From: Paenibacillus cymbidii
GTDB taxonomy: Bacteria; Bacillota; Bacilli; Paenibacillales; NBRC-103111
Assembly: GCF_004764705.1 (NCBI RefSeq)
Contig: NZ_SHLX01000045.1
Span: forward strand, 1-58,241
Direction: 5' to 3'
Length of the DNA stretch: 58,241 nucleotides
A model generated the notes under the pieces. The model did no database searches and had not been told where the DNA came from. It saw only the letters and a program-made list of their open reading frames with translations. Below, piece by piece: positions 47,634 to 56,201 of this stretch. Made by a program: the position numbers and the translations under genes. Within the stretch, counting starts at the first letter, position 1. Each line of letters opens with the position of its first letter.

Positions 47634-49940
47634 TTATTCCAGGTCGATCTCGCTTGGTCCCCCCACTTGCTTCATGTGCCCGGTTGTCACCGGATTGACG
47701 GTATAATGATTGCCGCTCAAGTACAAGGTGATGGGCGCCCCCGAGGTCTGGCCCAGCGGGTCAATGGTGGTAATTCCCGTATCCGTGACCACATTGATTT
47801 GCCGCTCGATGACGGAAGCCAGTATGATCGGCGCCAGGTCGCCCGGATCTCCTTGCCAAGCTCCCGGCGTGGACAGCGTATAAACGATGGCGTCCATATT
47901 GACCCCTGCGTTGTTCGCCAAATCGGGATGATGCGTAATGAAGTTAGTGGCCATCGTGCGGAAAGTGCCAATCGTCTCCATCGGATTGCCCAAAATAATA
48001 TTCACCGCTTCATACAAACAGTCGCCGTTGGCCTTCGTTTCCTCCTGCAGTTCTCCGGACTGCGGCCCGCCGCCGCTCGCGTCGCGCACATCGTCGCTTT
48101 GGCCGTCATCGTCCTGCAGTTCGCTTTTCACCAGCCCGATGACAAATTCATTGTTCCCAAATATCGGTTCCAGCACCTCCAGATAAAGCTCCTTCAAATA
48201 CCCGGTGTCGGAGTAGGAACGCACCAGGCCGCGCATATAGTGCTGCGCTTCGTTTTCTTGGCCGTTGCTGTGGAAATGGTCAAGCAGCTGGTAAATGAAT
48301 TTGTCGTCGCCTATACGCGATTTGTGGCCGAGCAGGACATACACGGAGTCCGGAATTTCACCCAGTTCTTCCGCGGCATATCCCAGCAGCTCCAAACAAT
48401 CTTCTGCCGTAAAATCGTCTTCCCTCATCATCCGCAAAAATTCTTCGTTGACTTTCTCCAAAACAAATTCCGCATCGTGGTCGCCGTCTTTGGCGAACTC
48501 CTGTTTCTTCCAGCCGAGCGTGCCCGACTCTTCGTCGCCCTCTTCCCGGTCCAAGCCAAACAGGCTGCGCCCGGCTTTGCGCAAATTGCGGTTTTCGGAA
48601 ACGAGCGGCTTGTCCCGGCTCAGGCAATCGAACGTCCAATGGAACGTTTCGACCCCGCCTCCGTCATCATCATCGTCATAGATGGCAAAATCGTAAGTAA
48701 TGCGCTCGCCGATATGGCGTTCCGGATCGAACAGCGTGGCGATGACGGACAACTTCGCGCGATACCCTTCGCGCTTCGACACCAGATCTTTCAGAAACTC
48801 CTCGACAACGATCATTTGCGTATTGCATTCGCTTGTCCCGGCGACCAGGTTCCCCGCCACCTGCGGCCCTTCCACGTCGATGCCTCCCATGCTGTGGGCG
48901 ATAAGGTGCAGCCACTCCCAGCCTTCGCCTTCGCGCTTCTCGAATCCGCCGTTTTCCGCTGCGTCTCCGGCGCTCGCTCCCATGACTTGATCCTGGCTTT
49001 GTTCTCTTTTTTTGCCGGACCAGGACGACACGCCTTTTCCGTCGACCTTGCTGTTGTGCACGCTTTTGAACCCGAAGCCGAACTGCTTGTCCACACCGAT
49101 CGGGGCGGTAAATTTTTTGAGCTCGGACAACGGTTTGGTTTTGCTTTTATCGTAGGTGGCATATTTCCGGTCCTTGCCGCTGCTGCTGTACGTAGCGCCA
49201 AGCTGGGATACGGAAGCCTGGGACAATACTTTTCCCTTCGTCGTCTTGATCAGCTTGGGGTAGCCGTTCTCCATCTCGTCCGATGCCGCGGCCCATCGCT
49301 CGAATGTGCTGTCGTCCTTCTCCAGCCGCTGCATGAGCTCTTCGATCCGTTCCTTCTGCATATTGTGGTTCGGATAAAAGCTGGTCGTCGCCGCGCCGCT
49401 GCCGAACCGGCCGAACGGGTTGTACGTATCGCTCGTCGATCGTTGGCCGCCATTGCCGTATTGGATCGTGTACATGTTGAGATCGAAGGCAGGATTCATG
49501 CCGCGCCGCGGACGTTCGTCCGGCCCGTAATAATCGTCGGGTTCCGGACCTTCCTTATACTGCGAAGACCAAATCGTCGGCGCCTCCGTTTTCGGCGTCC
49601 CGTCGTCTTTCCAGAAGTAGAATCGGTTGGAAGGGTTCGAATCGTTGTAAAACAGCCATTTCCCCTGGATGACCCCATCCGTGGAGGAAAGCGATTGGAT
49701 CGGCGTATCGCGCTGCGGCGCAACGCGTTTGGAGGAACGGTTGGCGCCGGATTGCAGCAGCTGCCCGGTAGCCCGGTTGCCGATCGCCCGCTGGAGCTGC
49801 GTTGCCTTCGCGGCGCTAATGCCGTTCCTGCCCGGATACGGGGACCCGGCGGCAGCCGAAATCGCGCGGTTTCGCGAAGGAGCGCTGCCGGACTCTTGCG
49901 TGTTCGGCGATACGGAACGATGGGGCGATTGATCGTACAT
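47634..49940 (-). CDS. multidomain toxin-like protein: eCIS-cargo-type N-terminus, nuclease-like domain, OTU-like protease
   Basis: This 768-residue protein has no signal peptide. Residues 47-63 read TQLQRAIGNRATGQLLQ, the LQRxIGNxA motif found at the N-terminus of many proteins linked to extracellular contractile injection systems. VIQGKW at 90-95 is typical of the same group. Around 342-375, EWLHLIAHSMGG with His345 and His348, then NLVAGTSECNTQMI, resembles His-Me-finger nuclease toxins. The C-terminus (about 630-750) is OTU-like: NGDCLYEAVN with Cys641 and GNHYTV with His745. ATG 49940 has GGGAGGAAAC just upstream. No injection-machine, immunity or chaperone gene lies nearby. Function and target are inferred. 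Confidence 0.72.
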   Translation of the reverse strand: MYDQSPHRSVSPNTQESGSAPSRNRAISAAAGSPYPGRNGISAAKATQLQRAIGNRATGQLLQSGANRSSKRVAPQRDTPIQSLSSTDGVIQGKWLFYNDSNPSNRFYFWKDDGTPKTEAPTIWSSQYKEGPEPDDYYGPDERPRRGMNPAFDLNMYTIQYGNGGQRSTSDTYNPFGRFGSGAATTSFYPNHNMQKERIEELMQRLEKDDSTFERWAAASDEMENGYPKLIKTTKGKVLSQASVSQLGATYSSSGKDRKYATYDKSKTKPLSELKKFTAPIGVDKQFGFGFKSVHNSKVDGKGVSSWSGKKREQSQDQVMGASAGDAAENGGFEKREGEGWEWLHLIAHSMGGIDVEGPQVAGNLVAGTSECNTQMIVVEEFLKDLVSKREGYRAKLSVIATLFDPERHIGERITYDFAIYDDDDDGGGVETFHWTFDCLSRDKPLVSENRNLRKAGRSLFGLDREEGDEESGTLGWKKQEFAKDGDHDAEFVLEKVNEEFLRMMREDDFTAEDCLELLGYAAEELGEIPDSVYVLLGHKSRIGDDKFIYQLLDHFHSNGQENEAQHYMRGLVRSYSDTGYLKELYLEVLEPIFGNNEFVIGLVKSELQDDDGQSDDVRDASGGGPQSGELQEETKANGDCLYEAVNIILGNPMETIGTFRTMATNFITHHPDLANNAGVNMDAIVYTLSTPGAWQGDPGDLAPIILASVIERQINVVTDTGITTIDPLGQTSGAPITLYLSGNHYTVNPVTTGHMKQVGGPSEIDLE

Positions 49941-50043
49941 GTTTCCTCCCGCAGGAATCATTCGAAGATATACCCCAATTGTAGGCGGGAAAATGTTTCC
50001 AGTCAACGAGCCGTCGAACGAGCGATTATCCCGGCGGAAGCTT

Positions 50044-50529
50044 CTAACGGTTGTGCACGAACCTCGCCAAATTGGCCAGCGTGGACGACAAGCCGGCGTC
50101 GTGGTCCTCCTTGCCTATTCCTTCCGGCACGTTCTCGCAGACGATCGTCACCCGCGTGCCTTCCGGGCAAGCCTCGAGCCGCCACGTCATCACCATCTCT
50201 CCGGCGAACCGCGCATCGTCCGATTCGAACGTGACGGCCTGCACGATGCGTTCGTTCGGTACGAACTGCAGGAAGCGCCCTTCCACGACGTCCTCGTGCG
50301 CCGTCGTTTTGCCCGGCGTGTTATGATCCGGCGCAAGAAAGGTCAGCGTCATTCGGTAAGTGCCGCCGGGGCGGGCGTCGAACGCGTCGATACGTCCTTT
50401 CATGCCGTCCGGCGGCAGCCACAGGACGAGCGCCTCCGGATCGATGAACGCCCGGTAAACCGTTTCCGGCGAAGCCTGCATGACGCGGGAAGCGGTATCG
50501 GTTCGTTTGTTGCTTGCAGATTCGGTCAT
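50044..50529 (-). CDS. SRPBCC-family (AHSA1-like) protein
   Basis: This protein of about 161 residues has the START/Bet v 1-like cavity fold of the activator of Hsp90 ATPase homologue 1 group. It carries RVMQASPETVYRAFIDPEALVLWLPPDGMKGRIDAFDARPGGTYRMTLTF at the start and MTWRLEACPEGTRVTIVCENVPEGIGKEDHDAGLSSTLANLARFV at the end. These small proteins often bind lipids or other hydrophobic ligands; role unknown. ATG 50529 with GAGGAGG nine bases upstream is chosen over 50535. Isolated gene. Confidence 0.85.
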   Translation of the reverse strand: MTESASNKRTDTASRVMQASPETVYRAFIDPEALVLWLPPDGMKGRIDAFDARPGGTYRMTLTFLAPDHNTPGKTTAHEDVVEGRFLQFVPNERIVQAVTFESDDARFAGEMVMTWRLEACPEGTRVTIVCENVPEGIGKEDHDAGLSSTLANLARFVHNR

Positions 50530-50576
50530 CGTCATCAGCCTCCTCTTTTTCCCCATTGTACCATGCCCGGCCAACA

Positions 50577-50600
50577 GAAAAGCCCCCGATCGACGGGGGC
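50577..50600 (-). terminator. intrinsic terminator of the second sugar ABC operon
   Basis: GCCCCCGTCGATCGGGGGC followed on the minus strand by TTTTCTG. Confidence 0.88.
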
Positions 50601-50640
50601 CTCTTTCTGCTTTTGGGAAAACTGCCGCTGCCGCGGCGGC

Positions 50641-52248
50641 TTACTTGATGACGCCCGCTTTTTTCAAATCGTTCATCATCGCTTCGCGCACCTGGTTGCC
50701 TTTGTACTTCTCGTCATGCGTCTTGACGTAGTCGTTCCAGCCGGCGTCGTCGGTCGACACGGTGCCGTAGATGAACTTGGCGAGCATTTCCTCGCGGTAC
50801 TTCTTGATGTCGTTCATCAGGTCCGGACGTTCCTTGGCGCCAAGCGCGTAGACGGACGTCGTTTTGTTGACGCTGGCGATCATTTGTTTGATGACGTCCA
50901 TTTCTTTCGGATCCTTGTACTTCAGCTTGAGCACGTCCGGGTCGTCGAACAACGTGGAAACGCCGCCGTTCAGCCCATAGACGGACAAATAATCGTTCTG
51001 CTTGCCCTCGATGATTTCCGCCACTTTGCCGTTCGCTTTCTTGTAGTTGACGCCTTCTTCGCCGAACAGCATCATTTCCTGGCCGACGCCGCCGTACGTC
51101 CAGCTGACGAGCTCGATGATGCGCTTCACCTTCTCCGGATCCTTGGCCGCCTTGACTGTAATGCCGATCGCGTTGGCGACGCCCGACTTCGGCGCCGGGG
51201 AAAACTTGCCTGCCGGACCCGTCATCGCCGGCACGTACACGAGGTCGGCGTTCGGGTTCAGCTTCTTCATGTTGGCGAGAATGGCGCGCGGGTAATCGCC
51301 GGTGTACATGAAGATGCCCGCCTGCCCCTGCTCGATCTTCTGCGTCTTGCGGTTGCCGTCGTTGGTAGCGATGTCCGGATCGAGCGCTCCGTCCTTCATC
51401 AGCTTGTTCATGTATTGCAAGTAAGCGCGCAGCTGCGGCGACGTAAAGCCGCCCTTCACTGCCGTATCGCCGTCGGCGATATATTCGTCCGGGCTCGTAT
51501 TGCCGGTGAACGGCGCGATCAGGCCCCAGTAGTCCTGGCACGTCATGCAGCCGGAGGCGGTGAAGCCATACGTGTCCTTCTTGCCGTTCTTGTCGGGATC
51601 CTGCGTGGCGAAAGCGGTGGCGACTTTGGCGAAGTCCTCGACCGTCTCCGGCACCTTCAGGTTCAGCGCGTCCAGCCAGTCCTTGCGGATAAAGTAGCCG
51701 AGAATCGACGGCGACGGACGGACCGGCAGCGCGTAGTATTTGCCGTTGTCGTCGGTCATCGAGTTCAGCATCGCCTGGTTGACCCAGCCCATGTTCGACG
51801 GCAGGTTGTTCATGCCGAACAGGTCGTTAAGCGGCACGATGTAGCCTTGCGAGCTCGCCGTCCGGTAATCGGCCATGTTGAAGAAGTAGATGACGTCCGG
51901 CAGATCGTTTGCCGATACGCGCGTGCCGAGCTTGGCCCGCCAGTCGTCGGACTTGCCGTTCGTAATCGTATATTTCAAATCGATGTTAAGGTCTTTTTTG
52001 ACCTGCTGCAAAATGACGTTTTTGTCCGCCGCCGGAAAATCGACGGTCGACGGGTACCAGCGATCGATTTCGATCGACATCGCGGTTTTCTCTTTCGCCG
52101 GCGTTGCGCTGGCGGATGCCGACGCGCTCGTCTGCGGCGACGCGGAAGCGGCGGTGTCGTTTTTGTTGCCGCTGTCCGAGCAGCCGGCGAACAGCCCGGC
52201 GGACAAACCGAAGGTGAGCAGCAAAGCTCCTGTTTTTTTCATGGACAT
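50641..52248 (-). CDS. carbohydrate ABC importer binding lipoprotein
   Basis: This 535-residue family 1 extracellular solute-binding lipoprotein has lipobox GLFAGC (about residue 23) and a linker rich in Ser, Ala and Thr to about 55. The body includes DRWYPSTVDFPAADKNVILQQVKKDLNIDLKYTI and LPDVIYFFNMADYRTASSQGYIVPLNDLF, as in LplA-like proteins of Paenibacillaceae. ATG 52248 has GGGAG upstream. It is the last gene of the unit permease-permease-binding protein, divergent from its two-component system. Likely ligand is a plant or microbial oligosaccharide; not determinable. No ATPase gene is present. Confidence 0.88.
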   Translation of the reverse strand: MSMKKTGALLLTFGLSAGLFAGCSDSGNKNDTAASASPQTSASASASATPAKEKTAMSIEIDRWYPSTVDFPAADKNVILQQVKKDLNIDLKYTITNGKSDDWRAKLGTRVSANDLPDVIYFFNMADYRTASSQGYIVPLNDLFGMNNLPSNMGWVNQAMLNSMTDDNGKYYALPVRPSPSILGYFIRKDWLDALNLKVPETVEDFAKVATAFATQDPDKNGKKDTYGFTASGCMTCQDYWGLIAPFTGNTSPDEYIADGDTAVKGGFTSPQLRAYLQYMNKLMKDGALDPDIATNDGNRKTQKIEQGQAGIFMYTGDYPRAILANMKKLNPNADLVYVPAMTGPAGKFSPAPKSGVANAIGITVKAAKDPEKVKRIIELVSWTYGGVGQEMMLFGEEGVNYKKANGKVAEIIEGKQNDYLSVYGLNGGVSTLFDDPDVLKLKYKDPKEMDVIKQMIASVNKTTSVYALGAKERPDLMNDIKKYREEMLAKFIYGTVSTDDAGWNDYVKTHDEKYKGNQVREAMMNDLKKAGVIK

Positions 52249-52322
52249 TGTTCTCCCGCTTTTCAAATTTGGTTGGTGGTTGTGATGCGAACTTCACGGA
52301 CCGGCTTGGCAAGCCTATCATC

Positions 52323-53189
52323 TCATCCTTTGATCGACCCGAGCAACACCCCCTTCGTAAAATGCTTTTGCAGAAACGGATACACGAGCAGGATCGGCAC
52401 GATCGAAATGACGACGGCCGCCATTTTGACCGCTTCGCTTGGCACGTAATCCTCGATGTTGCCCATGATCTCCGTCGCGTCGGGCACCGACAGCATGCGC
52501 TGCAGCACCGGTTGAAGCGGGTGCTTCGCCACGTCGCGGACGTACAGCACCGCCTCGAAGAACGAGTTCCAATACCCGACGGCGTAGAACAGACCGATCG
52601 TCGCCAGCACCGGCCGCGACAGCGGCAGGATGATCTTCCGCAGCGTCTGCAGCTCCGATGCGCCGTCGATCAACGCCGCCTCCTCCAGCCCGTCGGGCAA
52701 GTTCTCGAAAAACCCTTTCATCACGAACATGTTGAACACCGACACCGTGCCGGACAGGATGAGCACCGCATACGTGTCGAGCAGGTGCAGCCATTTCATC
52801 AGCAAATATTGCGGAATGAGCCCGCCGCCGAAAAACATCGTAAACAGCAGCACCAGCAGGATCGTTTGACGGCCGGGCAACGATTTGCGGGCCAGACCGT
52901 AGGCCAGCATCGTCGTCAGTATGAGGCCAAGAGCGGTGGCGGTAGCGGTAATGAACACGGTGTTGAGAAACGCCCGCGGAATTTCCGATTCGGTTAGCAG
53001 CTGGCGATACGCCTCGAACGTGATTTTGCGCGGAAAAACGATGAAGCCGCCGTGCCGGATCACTTCCACGTAAGGCGTCAAGGAGACGGAAACGATGTAC
53101 AGAAACGGAAACACCGCCAACAGCCCGCATCCGGTCAGAAACAAGTAATTGATGCCGTAGAACAGCCTCTCGCCCCTCGTGGGCTTCAT
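52323..53189 (-). CDS. carbohydrate ABC importer permease (YtcP/MsmG type)
   Basis: This protein of about 288 residues with six transmembrane helices has the EAA loop EEAALIDGASELQTLRKIILPLSRPVLATIGLFYAVGYWNSFF and ends QKHFTKGVLLGSIKG, the same ending type as the permease at 30279. ATG 53189 has GAGG eight bases upstream. Confidence 0.88.
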   Translation of the reverse strand: MKPTRGERLFYGINYLFLTGCGLLAVFPFLYIVSVSLTPYVEVIRHGGFIVFPRKITFEAYRQLLTESEIPRAFLNTVFITATATALGLILTTMLAYGLARKSLPGRQTILLVLLFTMFFGGGLIPQYLLMKWLHLLDTYAVLILSGTVSVFNMFVMKGFFENLPDGLEEAALIDGASELQTLRKIILPLSRPVLATIGLFYAVGYWNSFFEAVLYVRDVAKHPLQPVLQRMLSVPDATEIMGNIEDYVPSEAVKMAAVVISIVPILLVYPFLQKHFTKGVLLGSIKG

Positions 53190-53243
53190 GATCGTCACCT
53201 CGTAAGCGGTCGGTTCGGCGTCCTGCGCGGAGTGCGCGGAGCG

Positions 53244-54206
53244 TCACCAAATTTGCGAATCGAATTTTTTGGCGATGCGGTTGGTCGTAACCACCAGGAT
53301 CAGGCCGACGACCGATTTGAACAGGCCGACGGCGGTCGCCAGACTCACTTTGTTCTGGACGATGCCGGCCCGGTACACCCAGGTGTCGATAATGTCGACC
53401 GAGTCGTACACGAGCGCATTGTACATGGCAAAAATTTGCGTAAACCCGGCGTCCAGCACGGTGCCGAGCCGCAGCGTCAGCATCAGGATGAACACGCTGC
53501 GGATGCCGGGCAGCGTGATGTGCCATAGCTGCTTCGCTTTGCCGGCGCCGTCCATAACCGCCGCTTCATATAACTGCGGGTCGATCGCGGCGATGGCGGC
53601 GAGGTAAATGATCGCGCCCCAGCCGAGGTCCTTCCAAATGTCCGACAGCACCAGAATCCAGCGGAACCAGTCGTTCGACGTCAGGAACGGAATCGGGTCG
53701 CCGCCGAAATCCTTGATCCAGTGATTGACGAGACCCGAGCTTGTGGACAGAAACGCCAGCACGATGCCGTAAATGATGATCCAGGACAGGAAATGCGGCA
53801 TGTAGGTGAACGATTGCACGATACGCTTGAACCAGCTGCGGCGCACTTCGTTCAACAGAATGGCGATCGCCATGTCGGGCACCATGCCGAAGCCGATTTT
53901 CATCAGGCTGATCGTAATGGTGTTGCGCATCAGCTTCCAGAAGTCCGGGCCGTTGAAAAACTCGATGAACCATTTGAACCCGACCCATTCGCTGCCGCCG
54001 ATGCCTTTGAAGCCGTTGTAGTTTTGAAAAGCGACAATAATGCCGTACATCGGTCCGTACTTGAACAGCAGTACGTAAAGCAGCCCCGGCGCGATCATCA
54101 AATAGCGGTAACGGTATTTGACGAGGCTCGCGAGCCATGCCGGACGTTTGCGCGATATGCTGCGCACCGCTTCGCCGGGGGGCGTGGATATCTCTCTTGC
54201 TTCCAT
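53244..54206 (-). CDS. carbohydrate ABC importer permease (LplB/UgpA type)
   Basis: This 320-residue membrane protein has the LplB signature FKYGPMYGIIVAFQNYNGFKGIGGSEWVGFKWFIEFFNG and the EAA loop YEAAVMDGAGKAKQLWHITLPGIRSVFILMLTLRLG. First gene of the operon, ATG preceded by AAGGAGA. It is divergent from the YesM/YesN pair, whose response regulator probably activates it. Confidence 0.88.
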   Translation of the reverse strand: MEAREISTPPGEAVRSISRKRPAWLASLVKYRYRYLMIAPGLLYVLLFKYGPMYGIIVAFQNYNGFKGIGGSEWVGFKWFIEFFNGPDFWKLMRNTITISLMKIGFGMVPDMAIAILLNEVRRSWFKRIVQSFTYMPHFLSWIIIYGIVLAFLSTSSGLVNHWIKDFGGDPIPFLTSNDWFRWILVLSDIWKDLGWGAIIYLAAIAAIDPQLYEAAVMDGAGKAKQLWHITLPGIRSVFILMLTLRLGTVLDAGFTQIFAMYNALVYDSVDIIDTWVYRAGIVQNKVSLATAVGLFKSVVGLILVVTTNRIAKKFDSQIW

Positions 54207-54402
54207 CCGTTGTCTCCTTGGGTGTGAGATGCTTTCTGTACGTTAAGTGTATCGCCCGGCGGCACCCGAGAACTTTTCCGTTTTTGCGGCAAAGCTTCGC
54301 GATTTTGCGACGATTCGCGGCCGCTGCGGCGCCGTCCCCGTTGATCCAAAAAACGCGAAGCTTCGGCCAAAAATTTCGTATCTTCCGTTTCCCGGGGCAA
54401 GG

Positions 54403-54408
54403 TATAAT
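54403..54408 (+). promoter_or_regulatory. -10 element of the YesM/YesN-type operon
   Basis: TATAAT, 36 bases before the histidine kinase start. No good -35 is visible, which would fit an activated promoter. Confidence 0.5.
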
Positions 54409-54443
54409 AGATAAACTTCGCATAAGGGAGGAATGCAACCGCG

Positions 54444-56201
54444 ATGAACCTCATGAAGCTGCTGCGGCGGCCGAACCTCGGCGTCAAAATATTCGCGCTT
54501 GCCTTCCTGTCGATCACCAGCATGATTCTGCTGCTCGGCTACGGCACGCAGCAGTATGTATACCGCCAGTTCACGAAGGAGCAGACCCGCTACGTCTCCC
54601 ACCTGCTGGAGCGCACCGATCTGCTGCTCAGCCAGTTCATGAAAGACTTGCAAGCGAACATGCTCGCCTTGTCCGGCGACGAACGGCTGCTGTCGGACCG
54701 CGCGGATGAAACGGTCAAGCTGCTGGAAAACTACCGGTTGTTCTGGAATTACGACATCAAAAATTTGTACGTCATCACCCCGGACGGGCGCATGACGGGA
54801 ACGTCGGCTTATTTATGGGAAGTGAAAGGCTACGACCATGTGAAATCGCTGCTTGAGCACGACCGCGGCATGCCGGCTTCGCCTTACTGGACCGAGCCGT
54901 ACATGTCGCCCGTATCGGACTACACCATTTCGTATATTGTGCCGCTGACCGGCTCGAAGGGCGGCAGCGGCGGACGCGGCGTGCTTGTCGCCGATCTCGA
55001 CATCCAGGGCATTCTCGCCGCTTACGGGGATTGGACGTATACGTCGCGGGAAGATTTGCTCATTCTGAGCGCCAAAGGATTGCCGCTGACGACGAACAGC
55101 CCGTACGTCGCCTATGACGTCTTCAGCAAAACGTACAATGTAGCCGGCTTGCAAGGCGAACTGATCGAACAGGCGAGCGTCACGCCGCGCAAGTTTCGCG
55201 ACAATGCGGGAAACCCGCTATATGTGACGCGGCTCGCGAGCAACAAGTGGGGCTGGCAGGTGCTGGCCGTGCTGAAGGAGTCGGAGCTGTACAAGTCGGT
55301 TCGCTGGCTGCGCACCTATGCTTTGGCCATCGGGGCGCTCGGCGTTGTGCTGTCGCTCGTCGTCTCGTATTATCTCACCCGCTCGATCGTCCGCCCGCTG
55401 CGGCTGATGACCGGCCAGATGGACAAGCTGAGCGCGGGCGATTTTCAGACGACGGTCGAAAACCGCTACCGCGACGAGTTCGGCGTGCTCGTTCGCACCT
55501 TCAACAAGATGGTTGGCCGCATCAAGCAGCTGATGGACGACTTGGTCCGCTCGGAGAAGGCGAAGAAGCATTACGAGCTGAAGGTGCTGCAATCGCAGAT
55601 CCAGCCGCATTTTCTGTACAATACGCTCAATTCGATCAGCTACTTGTCGCGGCGCGGGCAAACGGACGACGTCGACCGGATGGTGACGAGCCTGGTGGCG
55701 CTGCTGCAATTCCATCTGGACCAAATCGAGGAGCTGGTGCCGCTCGCGCAGGAAATCGAAGGGGTGCGGCACTATGCCTATCTGATGTCGGTGCGGTTTC
55801 CCGATACGTTCGTGCTGGAGCTCGATGTCGAGGAAGAGGCACTGGCGGCGCTTGTGCCCAAATTTTCGGTGCAGCCGCTGGTCGAAAATGCCGTGTTCCA
55901 CGGCATCCTGCCAACGCAGCGGTTCGGCTCGATCGTCGTTACGAGCGAAGAGGCGGGCGACGCGTACTTGATCCGGATTGCGGACGACGGCGAAGGCATG
56001 AGCGCGGAGCGTGCGGCGGAGCTGCTCGCCGGCGACAGCGGCTCGGGCAAGCCGGGGTATTACCATATGGGCGTGCGCAGCGTGCACGACAGGCTGGCGC
56101 TTTACTTCGGGCCGGCGTACGGCTTGATGGTGGAAAGCGAGCCGGGTCGCGGCACCGCGGTGACGATGCGCATCCCGAAGCGGAAGGAGGCGGCGGAATG
56201 A
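54444..56201 (+). CDS. YesM-type sensor histidine kinase
   Basis: This 585-residue membrane kinase has a transmembrane helix at about 13-35, an extracellular dCache-like sensor at about 36-285 and a second helix at about 287-310. HAMP follows at about 312-365 (TRSIVRPLRLMTGQMDKLSAGDF). The His_kinase domain has phosphoacceptor His in QSQIQPHFLYNTLNSIS, and the HATPase domain carries LVENAVFHGILP and DDGEGMS. It phosphorylates the response regulator encoded next, with which it overlaps by four bases. It probably senses the sugar bound by the adjacent ABC importer. Confidence 0.92.
   Translation: MNLMKLLRRPNLGVKIFALAFLSITSMILLLGYGTQQYVYRQFTKEQTRYVSHLLERTDLLLSQFMKDLQANMLALSGDERLLSDRADETVKLLENYRLFWNYDIKNLYVITPDGRMTGTSAYLWEVKGYDHVKSLLEHDRGMPASPYWTEPYMSPVSDYTISYIVPLTGSKGGSGGRGVLVADLDIQGILAAYGDWTYTSREDLLILSAKGLPLTTNSPYVAYDVFSKTYNVAGLQGELIEQASVTPRKFRDNAGNPLYVTRLASNKWGWQVLAVLKESELYKSVRWLRTYALAIGALGVVLSLVVSYYLTRSIVRPLRLMTGQMDKLSAGDFQTTVENRYRDEFGVLVRTFNKMVGRIKQLMDDLVRSEKAKKHYELKVLQSQIQPHFLYNTLNSISYLSRRGQTDDVDRMVTSLVALLQFHLDQIEELVPLAQEIEGVRHYAYLMSVRFPDTFVLELDVEEEALAALVPKFSVQPLVENAVFHGILPTQRFGSIVVTSEEAGDAYLIRIADDGEGMSAERAAELLAGDSGSGKPGYYHMGVRSVHDRLALYFGPAYGLMVESEPGRGTAVTMRIPKRKEAAE

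Noticed and set aside
47634..49940. A complete contractile injection (eCIS) locus
   Set aside because: Only the cargo-like protein is present; no sheath, tube, baseplate or AAA+ genes lie within the window.
55247..56197. A long in-frame extension upstream of the YesN-type regulator
   Set aside because: It overlaps the histidine kinase in another frame; the receiver domain starts just after ATG 56198, which overlaps the kinase stop by four bases.
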